From positions 2,336,501 through 2,400,500 of the forward strand of contig JBBCGG010000001.1 of assembly GCA_037200525.1 (NCBI GenBank): DNA of 64,000 nt. Direction: 5' to 3'. This document shows positions 33,819 through 42,623 of this stretch, piece by piece. The DNA is from Methylocella sp. (GTDB lineage Bacteria > Pseudomonadota > Alphaproteobacteria > Rhizobiales > Beijerinckiaceae). Below the pieces are notes generated by a model. That model did not search any database, was not told the origin of the DNA, and saw only the letters and a list, made by a program, of their open reading frames with translations. The stretch's first letter is position 1, and each line of letters opens with the position of its first letter. The position numbers and the translations under genes were made by a program.

Positions 33819-35793
33819 AGACCATTTGCGCGATCGGCGCGCCCGGATCGCCTCCTGGCTCGAACAGCCCACTGAGGCTGAAACCGCCACCGCCGTGTGC
33901 GAGCGCTGGATCGTGGATCTCTTGGCGCGTGATCTGACGCTCTATTCCCGGCAAGACCTTGGTTCGCTGCCTGCCGATCTGAGTCTTGTCGATCGGCTGT
34001 CCGCGGAAAAACTTGATGGACTGTCCGCAGCGCTCGCTTGGCAGATCGAAGACGCGGAAGGCAAGGAGCCTGACGAAGCGCCTCTGATCGGTCATGTTCT
34101 GGCGGCCGCTAGCGGACACGCCTATGCGATCCATGGTCCCGGCAAGCTCGATTGGATTGGCCATTTCGTCGCGTCGATCGACGGCGCGTCGTGGGAGGAC
34201 TTTGCCGATGCTGCGGCGCAGGTGTTGGGCAGGAATCCCGACGTGCAGGAGGCGTTCGTCGATTTCCTCGCCACGATCGTCACAAAGGCCAACGACGCGC
34301 CGGACACCGTGACCGAGATTCCGCCGCGTCGCGCTTCTATGGCGTCGATCGTCGAGCAATTCGCGCGGGCGGGGAGCTTCCAGGAGGTATGGGAAGCGGA
34401 CCAGTGGCCAATCCTGTTCCGGTCAAGCGATGCGTTCGAGATTCTGCGAAGAGCCGACGCCGAGCGCTTCGTGACGATGATCGACCAATTGCCGCACCCG
34501 ACGCTCGTGAAGCAGTGTCTCAGTAGTAAAGCGCTTCTGACAAGTCCGCACGATGCCTTGATCCTGTTGCGGTTGGCGAATACCGCCTTCGACGCAGAGG
34601 GCCGCTGGCAGCGCTCGGGGATGGCCGCAATCCTGTTGCTGCAGTCGGCGAGCGAACAACTGCTATCGCCGCGCGGCGACGAGGTGGAGACCGAAGACCT
34701 GAGCAAAGGCATTGCGCAGTTTCGCAACGCTGTCGGTGGGGTTCTCGACATCCTTTTTGCGCGTGCCGACGGCGTCGAACTCGCTTGGCACTGGCTTGAA
34801 AACCTTCTGCGCCAGACGCCCCGTGTTCCTCCTGCAGGCCGAAGCGGCCCGCGCAAGCAGATGATCAATCGCATCGGGATTTTGGCGCATGCGCTTAGCA
34901 GTCGCATGACGCCTCGTCGTGCACAAGACGCATGGATCAGGGAGACAAAACCGCTGGAGCGGCAGTTTCGTGCCGTGGCGGTGCTGAGCGTGGCGGCATT
35001 CACGACGACGGTCGCAGATCTGGACGTCGGGTCCATCGCGAAAGGCCTGCTAAAGGGTGATGGCTTCGAGTTGACGCGCGCGAACGACCTCATCCAATTA
35101 CCCGGCGCGCCTTTGCGAACCATTCCGGGCGATGTTCTGGCGAGACTCCCAGGCGCCGCCGCTTGGTTCACCAGCACTTGGTCTGCACTCAGGTTCGAGC
35201 GCGAACGAGCGTGGCGGGCCAATAGACACAGCAGTGGAAATCCGGCCGAGATCATGGGACTTTGGGGACTTGGCGCGGTCGAATCCCTCGTGATGAACGC
35301 CGAAGCACAGCCCGGTGACGCTGCCGGAATGTGGCTCGCAGTTGAGCGTGCGTTTCGCGAGGCGCGGCTCGTCGAGCCGAGGCTCGGCCGGGACTTCTGG
35401 TCCCAAGCTGTCGCGCGCCTCTTTTGGTGGTGGCCGCAGGTCTTCACGGAGATTCAAGACCAGGCCGATAATTCGGGAGCCGGGTCGTCTGTTCCTACCG
35501 CGCTTGGTAGAGCGCTCGCGCCCTACGCGGAGATCAGCGGCGACTTCATGGCGGTAACCGTCACCTTGCAGCAGGCAGGGCTCCCTATATTGGTGCTGGA
35601 TGAAGCGGTTCATCACGTCGGTCACAACTTGCTGCGGATGATCCGTCTTTTCGTGGCGACAGCTCGCCACCTGAACGATCGCCGTGCGTGGAATCCAGAT
35701 TGGGTCGCGGCGCTCGGAAGAATCGAGGCGGAAATCGCCGGCGACCGTCAAAGCGCAGATTTGCCTGCGCGAACCGGCCGCAGCGAAATCTAG
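33793..35793 (+). CDS. Unknown large helical protein (cargo gene 2)
   Basis: A 666-residue protein without a domain I can recognise. It is mostly predicted helix, rich in Ala, Leu and Arg, with Trp-rich segments late in the chain (FWSQAVARLFWWWPQVFTE). No nucleotide-binding, nuclease or membrane signature is visible. It starts inside the last 26 bp of the phospholipase-D-like gene, so the two are translationally coupled and probably act together. Its end overlaps copG on the other strand by 4 bp. It could be a sensor or scaffold for the upstream protein. Confidence 0.6.
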   Translation: MDPMPRTLEDHLRDRRARIASWLEQPTEAETATAVCERWIVDLLARDLTLYSRQDLGSLPADLSLVDRLSAEKLDGLSAALAWQIEDAEGKEPDEAPLIGHVLAAASGHAYAIHGPGKLDWIGHFVASIDGASWEDFADAAAQVLGRNPDVQEAFVDFLATIVTKANDAPDTVTEIPPRRASMASIVEQFARAGSFQEVWEADQWPILFRSSDAFEILRRADAERFVTMIDQLPHPTLVKQCLSSKALLTSPHDALILLRLANTAFDAEGRWQRSGMAAILLLQSASEQLLSPRGDEVETEDLSKGIAQFRNAVGGVLDILFARADGVELAWHWLENLLRQTPRVPPAGRSGPRKQMINRIGILAHALSSRMTPRRAQDAWIRETKPLERQFRAVAVLSVAAFTTTVADLDVGSIAKGLLKGDGFELTRANDLIQLPGAPLRTIPGDVLARLPGAAAWFTSTWSALRFERERAWRANRHSSGNPAEIMGLWGLGAVESLVMNAEAQPGDAAGMWLAVERAFREARLVEPRLGRDFWSQAVARLFWWWPQVFTEIQDQADNSGAGSSVPTALGRALAPYAEISGDFMAVTVTLQQAGLPILVLDEAVHHVGHNLLRMIRLFVATARHLNDRRAWNPDWVAALGRIEAEIAGDRQSADLPARTGRSEI

Positions 35794-36218
35794 TCGGGAA
35801 GGGTCGCCGACACGGGTGGGTTCACATCCGTTGTCACCTCGTCTGCGAGCGTCCGACCACGCGCCAGCCGGCGCCCCAGGGCCTCAACGAAGCCGTCATA
35901 GCGCTCCCGGCCCTTGGCCTGCGCCGCCGCCTGGGCGGTATCCGGCAATGGCGGGGTGTTGGTCAGCCAGAAGCGCACGAACAGCGCCAGGGCCTCGTTT
36001 GAGATGGTGACGTGCCGTTCGAGGCGCTCGATCTGTCGCGTCATGCGGTCGAGCCGCCGCGCGAGCGCGGCCTCCAACCGATCGGCGCCATCCGGCGACA
36101 GGTGCGAGGCGAGCGCTGTCTCCACCACCAGCGCCTGCGGCACGCGTTTGCGCGCCGCGTAGTCGGCCAGCTTGCCGGCGAGATCCGGCGGAAGGCGAAA
36201 GGTGTGCTTGGTGCGCAT
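35790..36218 (-). CDS. CopG-like ribbon-helix-helix protein
   Basis: A 142-residue protein with an N-terminal ribbon-helix-helix (RTKHTFRLPPDLAGKLADYA, then VPQALVVETAL) and a helical C-terminal region. It lies 3 bp downstream of traG, the normal place for this copG-type gene in trb-type ICEs, and probably regulates the transfer operon or aids relaxosome formation. In such elements trbB usually follows it, but here the two-gene cargo lies between them. Confidence 0.85.
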   Translation of the reverse strand: MRTKHTFRLPPDLAGKLADYAARKRVPQALVVETALASHLSPDGADRLEAALARRLDRMTRQIERLERHVTISNEALALFVRFWLTNTPPLPDTAQAAAQAKGRERYDGFVEALGRRLARGRTLADEVTTDVNPPVSATLPD

Positions 36219-36221
36219 GCG

Positions 36222-38207
36222 TCACAGCCCCATGTCGTCGGCCGGATCGAGCGAGACTTGCCGGGCGATGGTGCGGACCTGGCCCTGCAAGACGCGGAGA
36301 CGCTGGGGGGCGTCATCCGCGTCGTCATCGGCCAACTCGAATTCCTGCGCCGGCTGGCGGGGTTCCGGCGCGATCTCTTCGTGTTCGGGAAGTTCAGGCT
36401 CACGCCGAATACCGGCGTTGTCGGGATCGTCGGATTGCGCCGGCGGTGCCGCGACGATCAACTCCGCCCAATCGCCGCTGTGCGCCGGTCGCGCCGTGGG
36501 GGAGTGGCCGGCGGATTCCGCCGAGCGAGTGGGCTTGGGCGGCGGCAGGATTCGCGTCCGCAATTGCGGATCCTCGTAGTAACGCGCCTTCTTGGCGCGG
36601 ATCGGATGGCAGCCGGAGACGAGCACCAACTCGTCATCGGGTGGGAGTTGCATCACCTCGCCAGACGTCAGCAGCGGCCGCGCGGTCTCCTGGCGGGAGA
36701 CCATCAAGTGGCCGAGCCACGGGCTCAGTCGATGACCCGCATAGTTTTTGGCGTCGCGGATTTCGGTGGCGGTGCCGAGCGCGTCGGATACGCGTTTGGC
36801 GGTTCGCTCGTCGTTGCTGGCGAAGCTCACGCGGACATGACAGTTGTCGAGGATCGAGTTGTTCTGGCCATAAGCCTTCTCGATCTGGTTCAGGCTCTGT
36901 GCGATCAGAAATGCCTTCAAGCCATAACCGGCCATGAAGGCCAAAGCGCTCTCGAAGAAATCGAGCCGACCCAGCGCCGGGAATTCATCGAGCATCAGCA
37001 GCAGGCGATGGCGCTGGCGCTTCGACTCCAGCTCCTCAGTCAGTCGCCGGCCGATCTGGTTCAGGATCAAGCGGACAAGTGGCTTGGTCCGACTGATGTC
37101 CGATGGCGGGACGACGAGGTAGAGCGTCGCCGGTCGCCCGCTCTCGACAAGATCGCGGATGCGCCAATCGCATTGGCGCGTGACGGCCGCGACCACGGGA
37201 TCGCGATACAGACCGAGGAACGACATGGCCGTCGACAGCACGCCGGAGCGTTCGTTTTCGGATTTGTTCAGCAGCTCGCGCGCGGCGCTCGCGACGACGG
37301 GATGCACGCCGCGTTCGCCCAGATGCGGCGTCGTCATCATCGCGCGCAGCGTCGTCTCGGTTGGCCGCTTGGGATCGGAGAGAAAATTGGCGACGCCGGC
37401 GAGCGTCTTGTCCGGCTCGGCGTAGAGGACATGCAGGATGGTGCCGACCAGAAGCGAATGGCTGGTCTTCTCCCAATGGTTCCGCCGTTCCAGCGCGCCT
37501 TCCGGATCGACCAGCACGTCGGCGATGTTCTGGACGTCGCGCACCTCCCATTCGCCGCGCCGGACCTCAAGCAGCGGATTATAGGCGGCACTCTGCGTAT
37601 TGGTGGGGTCGAAGAGCAGCACGCGACCGAACCGCGCGCGCCAGCCGGCGGTGAGCGTCCAGTTCTCGCCCTTGATGTCGTGGACGATCGCCGAGCCTGG
37701 CCAGGTCAGCAGCGTCGGAACGACCAGGCCGACGCCCTTGCCGCTTCGGGTCGGCGCGAAGCAAAGCACATGCTCGGGGCCGTCGTGGCGCAGGTAGTCG
37801 TCGTGCCAGCGACCGAGGAGCACGCCGTCATGGCCAAGCATGCCGGCCTGCCGGACTTCGTGCGCCTCGGCCCATCGAGCGGAACCATATGTCGTGACCC
37901 GCTTGGCCTCCCGCGCCCGCCAGACCGAAATGGTGACAGCCACGACGATCGCGGCGATACCGCCGGACGCCGCGATATAGGCGCCTTCGACAAAGATCTC
38001 GCGTGCATAGGCGTCGTAGGCGAACCACCACCAGAAGAATGCCGGCGGCTGGTAGACGGGCCAGCCGAGGACTTCAAACCAGGGGTGGCCGAGCTGGGGC
38101 TGGAAGGCGAGCCGCCACGCGGTCCATTCCGTCGCCGCCCAGACGAAGGCGAGCACGACGGCGCTGACGAGGAGCACTTGGCCCCAGAGGATCTTGGTCG
38201 CGTTCAT
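36222..38207 (-). CDS. traG: Type IV coupling protein TraG (VirD4-like)
   Basis: A 661-residue coupling protein that docks the relaxase-DNA complex to the channel. Two N-terminal membrane segments (LLVSAVVLAFVWA; GGIAAIVVAVTISVW) precede the ATPase domain with Walker A PTRSGKGVG at about residue 151 and Walker B LLLMLDEFPALG. The FLIAQSLNQIEKAYG motif is also typical. The Glu/Asp-rich C-terminus (EHEEIAPEPRQPAQ) is variable. The 285 bp upstream, toward the divergent STAND gene, must contain promoters for both. Confidence 0.94.
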   Translation of the reverse strand: MNATKILWGQVLLVSAVVLAFVWAATEWTAWRLAFQPQLGHPWFEVLGWPVYQPPAFFWWWFAYDAYAREIFVEGAYIAASGGIAAIVVAVTISVWRAREAKRVTTYGSARWAEAHEVRQAGMLGHDGVLLGRWHDDYLRHDGPEHVLCFAPTRSGKGVGLVVPTLLTWPGSAIVHDIKGENWTLTAGWRARFGRVLLFDPTNTQSAAYNPLLEVRRGEWEVRDVQNIADVLVDPEGALERRNHWEKTSHSLLVGTILHVLYAEPDKTLAGVANFLSDPKRPTETTLRAMMTTPHLGERGVHPVVASAARELLNKSENERSGVLSTAMSFLGLYRDPVVAAVTRQCDWRIRDLVESGRPATLYLVVPPSDISRTKPLVRLILNQIGRRLTEELESKRQRHRLLLMLDEFPALGRLDFFESALAFMAGYGLKAFLIAQSLNQIEKAYGQNNSILDNCHVRVSFASNDERTAKRVSDALGTATEIRDAKNYAGHRLSPWLGHLMVSRQETARPLLTSGEVMQLPPDDELVLVSGCHPIRAKKARYYEDPQLRTRILPPPKPTRSAESAGHSPTARPAHSGDWAELIVAAPPAQSDDPDNAGIRREPELPEHEEIAPEPRQPAQEFELADDDADDAPQRLRVLQGQVRTIARQVSLDPADDMGL

Positions 38208-38492
38208 GACGACGGAGGATCAGGAACCGCTTAGTCGGCAACCTCAAGCTCAAAGAGCCAATACGGGGGTGCTGGGATATGGCAGCGAAGAAATCGGACA
38301 GTTCACGTGGCAGATATCGAACCGTCGCCGACCTTGGATGTGGATCAGCCGAACCGGTGTTATGGTTCGACGCGCGGACGCTTAGCGGACCGAGACTCCA
38401 ACGCTCAATCCTATGAAACGCCCACAACCGCGGCCGTCCGGCATTGCCTATTGCAGTTGCTGTAAGATTGTGGACGCGAGATCATCGGCCGT

Positions 38493-41400
38493 ATGGCAAG
38501 CTCGGACGAGAACCAGCCTCTAGTCAACGACCCCGCTCGGGAAGCGGCGGCGTCGATGCGCGGTTACTGGACCCAGGTATGGCGCAGCGTTCTCGCCTGG
38601 ATCCATCTGGATGACGCAGAGAGGCTCTACCTGGAAGGCGCGGAGGACATCGACCGCGTCAGCGGCTCGGCCGCAGAGACCATCCAGGTCAAGGACGTCC
38701 AGGGCAACATCACCCTGAGGTCCGGGGACGTGATCGAGGCGATCGACAATGCCTGGGCCCATCGACAGCGCAATCCGACACGGTCGATCCGGTTTCGGTT
38801 CCTGACGACATCGTGCATCACGGTAGAACAGGGCGCTCCGTTCGGCGACGGTGTTGGCGGATTGCACCTGTGGCGCAACGCCCGATTGTTGGACGACGAG
38901 GCGGAGCGCCACAGGGACGCGCGGGCGATTGCCACGTTCCTGGTGGCAGAGGGGAAGGTTTCCGCCCCCGTCCGGGCGTTCCTGCAGGCAGGATCGGATG
39001 CGGCGATCTGGGAAGGACTTATCGCGACGGTTGAGTGGGACACCGAGGCCGAGGAAGCGCCGGAGGTCATTCGGGAGATCAAGGACCGGCTCGTCGTCCT
39101 GGGCCAAACCATGGGGGTCACGCCCGACAAGTCGGAGGACGTCGCGGCGCATCTTTACGAGATCGCCTATGGGACGGCGACGCGCCAAAAGGACCGATTT
39201 CTGACGCGGGCCGAGCTGCTGCGGGTATTCCATGCGCGGACGCACGTATCGATGCCGGCCGCCACCTACAACGCGTTGCTCGCCATCATTCCGCAGCATC
39301 TGGCGACACTGGGAGCGGATGGCGCGCTTCCCCAGGCCGTTGGTGGCACGCGTTCGGCGGTTGGCCGCGCCCCGCCATTGCCGTCACGCTATTACGCCAG
39401 AGGGGCCGTTCTGGGCGACATCGAACGGCGGTTGGCCGTCCATCCAATCCTGGTCCTGCAGGGCGGTACAGGCGTGGGGAAGTCCATCGCTGCCGCCGGT
39501 CATGTGGCGGCGGCCACCTCAAGCTGGGGCTGGGTCGATCTGCGCGGCGTCAATTCGGCCGTGCTCGCAGGCCTGCTCGATCGCGTCGTCACGGAATTGA
39601 CCGTGGAAAGCGGCCTCACGCATGTGGTGTTGGATGATATCGAGCTCCCGCCGGATCCGCGGCCGTTGGAGACACCTCTGACACGGATCAAGACGATCCT
39701 GGGCGATCGGGGCGGTCATCTGGTGATCACCTCGGCCGCCGTGCTGTCGCAGCGACTGGCACTCGCGCTCGCCTTGCCAGCCGACGGCATGCTGCCGATT
39801 CCGGCTTTCAGTCGGGACGAGATCACCGAGTTCTTGATCGCACGGGGCTGTCCGGCGCCCAAGGTCGCAGGATGGTGGGCGACGTTCATCGCGCTCCACA
39901 CCAGCGGCCATGCGCAGCTCGTGCATGCCCGCATCGCCGCGCTCGAGGCGCAGGGTTTCCCGACGCCTGATCTGGAAAGCCTGGCGGCGACGCCGTCCGA
40001 TGTGGTCGAAGCGCGCGCGGAAGCGCGTCGGTTGATCGCAACGCTCGACGGGCCGACGCGAGAGCTCATTTACCGCTTGAGCCTTACAGTGCAGGCCCTG
40101 CCGCTTCAGCAAGTGCTCGCGATCGCGCGCCAGCCGGCGCCCATCGGTGAGCCGGGTCTTGTGTTCGACGGGCTGGTCGGACCGTGGGTGGAGGTCGCGG
40201 CGGAGGGACTCTACCGGGTTTCGCCTCTGCTGCGCGAGGTTGGCAAGGACGTCCAGGGCGAGGACTGGGCGACGGGGATGCATTGTGGGATCGCCCGCGC
40301 CATGCTGGGCTTCCGCACCTTGTCGCCGACCGACGTGTCGGCGATCCTGTTCCATGGCATTGCGGGCCGGGACTGGGCCTCCGTGGCGCGCCTGTCGTTC
40401 GGCATCCTCCAGTCGGACAACGAGACATGGGACGCGCTGGCAACGAGCGCTGACTGGTTCGTGCTGGTCGGCGTCGGCACGGCTGCACGCCCCGAGACCG
40501 ATCGCTTCTCCCTGTTCCTGATCCGCCTGCTGCAGTTTCGGCTCGCCGCCGCGGCCAAAAATGATAGAGGCGCCCGCGCGATCATCGCCTGCATGGATGA
40601 AGAACTGCCGGCGGACGTGGCGGGCGCACCACTGCGGCTGGCGCGCTATTTCTTCCTGGCGCAGGTGCTGCTGCGCACCGAGGTCACTCTCCCCGTCGCG
40701 CAACTCGTGTCGATCGGGCTTGAGTATATTCGCCTGACCGACGAGTTGGCGGACATGCTCGCCGAAGCTCACGGACCGGAGTTCGATCAGGTTTTGACGG
40801 GGCCGGACGGCGCGCCGGACATGGCGTCCGTCGCCGGATTCACTTTGACGCCGCACCTGGTCGACCGGCATGCGCTCGGGGTGCTCATGGATGCGTGCGA
40901 GCCGCTGGACGCGCCGGAGGTGCGCCGCCTTCTGTGGTTTGTTGGCGGACAGGAATCCACGGCGCAGATCGTCTTGGAGCGCATCTGGCTGGCCGAACTC
41001 AGGGCCGCAGCCCCGGACTGGTTGGCAGCCCGCGATGTTCTCCGTCGAGCCTATGCGCTCGGGCGACGGTGCGGCCTGCCCGGCTTGGCCCAGGGGGCCG
41101 CACGCACGATCGCCCGCATCACGGACCAAGATCTGAAGGATCCGGTGGAAGCGCTCCGGGTGGCGAATGCGATGGCCGCCGAGATCGGATGGTCACCCGG
41201 CCAGGAAGACGGACGGGCAGCGATATTGCTGGGCAAGGGTGACGCCGCCGAGGCGCTCGCCATTTGGCGCAGGCTGCTTCCGAGCTGGAGGCCCACAGAC
41301 GAGTTCGATCTCCAGCAGACCTTCTCGCATCGCCTGGCGGCCGTCGCCGCCGCGCGGCTGGATGGATGGACAGAGGCGGCAGACTGGCTACAAAGCGCCC

Positions 41401-42578
41401 GCGGCTTGGCGGACGACGTCAACCAGGCGATCTATTGTGCCGGTCTCCTCGTCGATGAAGGCTATGCGCGCTGGAAAGGCGGCGACAATGGCGCCGCGCT
41501 GGCATGTCTGATCGAAGGCGTTTGCGCGATTGACCGGCTGGCCCCCGATGAAACCGACGACAATATCTATCTGCTGCGCAAGCGCGCCGGCCACACGTTG
41601 ATGTGGATGGCGAACACGACTGCCGGCAAGCTGCCTGTGGGTTTTGAAGCGCCGCCGCCAGCCTGTTGCAGCAGCTTGGAGCCGGTCAAGGCAGCCAGGC
41701 TTCCTTCGACGTCCAGCGACATAATGTGGGTGGAGCTTCTCGAATTCGAATTCGTCGCCGGGCTGGGCGACGCGCAGTTCCACGCCCACGAGGCGCGGCT
41801 CAAGACTTCGATCTACGGCGTGGTGCGCCTTTCGTTCAACCAGTTGCGGCTGCAGCGTCGCTTGCGAAGCGCCGTGCTCGACGATCTGGTGGAGGTGGTC
41901 GGCGATTGGGCGGAATCCTTCACCCTTTGCCGCCTCTACTACAAGGAGGACGGTCTCGAAGCTGCCGATCCGCTGCCGGCTTGCGCGCCGCCGTTTGATC
42001 GCGGGCAACTGGACGCCGAACTGATCTTGTGCGGAATGCTGAACGGCATCTTCGTCCTGGCAGCGCGAGAGGCTGTCACGGAGCAGATGCTGGCGCTCTG
42101 GGCGGCCAGCGCGGCACGTGCCGGCCTGTCCGCGGCCGTCACTCCATGGCTAACATTTGTCGGCGATCTCTTCGTGAAGAACACGGTGGATGCCGAGAAG
42201 GCTGTACGGGACGCATCGATGTCCTGGCCATGGCAGGGCGCGGCGTCAGTCAAGGTCGCGATCGACAGCGCCACCCGGCCCGCAGAGCTTCTGACGATTC
42301 ATAACTACTGGACAAATGATCGGGCGCAGGCGGCGACTGGATCGTATGTCCTCCCGGAAATCGAGCATCTCGTGACGAGCGGCTGGCAGCGACTGTCCGC
42401 GCAGAGCTTCCTGCTGCGCACGCCGGCGCTGACCGTTCCGGCGCTGTTGCAGGCCTGCGCGAGCGCATCGACGGGTTGGCGCAAGATCGGCGAGGTCTTG
42501 GCCGCTGCATGCGACGCGGTGCCCGCGACGGTTCCAAGCGAATTTCGGGAGAGGTTTCGAGAAATGAAGGAGAAATGA
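38493..42578 (+). CDS. Avs-like STAND NTPase with Cap4-type nuclease N-terminus
   Basis: A 1361-residue, three-part protein. Residues about 25-110 resemble Cap4/DUF4297 PD-(D/E)XK nucleases: YLEGAEDIDRV with acidic residues 51-54, then ETIQVKD (Gln 65, Lys 67) and GNITLRSGDVIEAI. A P-loop NTPase follows: GGTGVGKS at residues 324-331 and VVLDDIE with Asp 381-382. From about residue 560 to the end the chain is a run of Ala/Leu-rich helical repeats like TPRs. This effector-NTPase-repeat order is that of antiviral STAND (Avs) proteins, which bind phage proteins through the repeats and then cut DNA. It is a single gene on the opposite strand to flanking traG and relaxase genes. Target unknown. Confidence 0.75.
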   Translation: MASSDENQPLVNDPAREAAASMRGYWTQVWRSVLAWIHLDDAERLYLEGAEDIDRVSGSAAETIQVKDVQGNITLRSGDVIEAIDNAWAHRQRNPTRSIRFRFLTTSCITVEQGAPFGDGVGGLHLWRNARLLDDEAERHRDARAIATFLVAEGKVSAPVRAFLQAGSDAAIWEGLIATVEWDTEAEEAPEVIREIKDRLVVLGQTMGVTPDKSEDVAAHLYEIAYGTATRQKDRFLTRAELLRVFHARTHVSMPAATYNALLAIIPQHLATLGADGALPQAVGGTRSAVGRAPPLPSRYYARGAVLGDIERRLAVHPILVLQGGTGVGKSIAAAGHVAAATSSWGWVDLRGVNSAVLAGLLDRVVTELTVESGLTHVVLDDIELPPDPRPLETPLTRIKTILGDRGGHLVITSAAVLSQRLALALALPADGMLPIPAFSRDEITEFLIARGCPAPKVAGWWATFIALHTSGHAQLVHARIAALEAQGFPTPDLESLAATPSDVVEARAEARRLIATLDGPTRELIYRLSLTVQALPLQQVLAIARQPAPIGEPGLVFDGLVGPWVEVAAEGLYRVSPLLREVGKDVQGEDWATGMHCGIARAMLGFRTLSPTDVSAILFHGIAGRDWASVARLSFGILQSDNETWDALATSADWFVLVGVGTAARPETDRFSLFLIRLLQFRLAAAAKNDRGARAIIACMDEELPADVAGAPLRLARYFFLAQVLLRTEVTLPVAQLVSIGLEYIRLTDELADMLAEAHGPEFDQVLTGPDGAPDMASVAGFTLTPHLVDRHALGVLMDACEPLDAPEVRRLLWFVGGQESTAQIVLERIWLAELRAAAPDWLAARDVLRRAYALGRRCGLPGLAQGAARTIARITDQDLKDPVEALRVANAMAAEIGWSPGQEDGRAAILLGKGDAAEALAIWRRLLPSWRPTDEFDLQQTFSHRLAAVAAARLDGWTEAADWLQSARGLADDVNQAIYCAGLLVDEGYARWKGGDNGAALACLIEGVCAIDRLAPDETDDNIYLLRKRAGHTLMWMANTTAGKLPVGFEAPPPACCSSLEPVKAARLPSTSSDIMWVELLEFEFVAGLGDAQFHAHEARLKTSIYGVVRLSFNQLRLQRRLRSAVLDDLVEVVGDWAESFTLCRLYYKEDGLEAADPLPACAPPFDRGQLDAELILCGMLNGIFVLAAREAVTEQMLALWAASAARAGLSAAVTPWLTFVGDLFVKNTVDAEKAVRDASMSWPWQGAASVKVAIDSATRPAELLTIHNYWTNDRAQAATGSYVLPEIEHLVTSGWQRLSAQSFLLRTPALTVPALLQACASASTGWRKIGEVLAAACDAVPATVPSEFRERFREMKEK

Positions 42579-42623
42579 AGTAGGACGGACAAGCTTCACC
42601 GAAATCGCAGCCGTCAGTCCGCT

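Noticed and set aside
36012-38234. Long + strand open frame of 740 codons
   Set aside because: Antisense to traG and copG; no ribosome site or family pattern, and composition is that of a mirror frame (many Arg, Gly, His).
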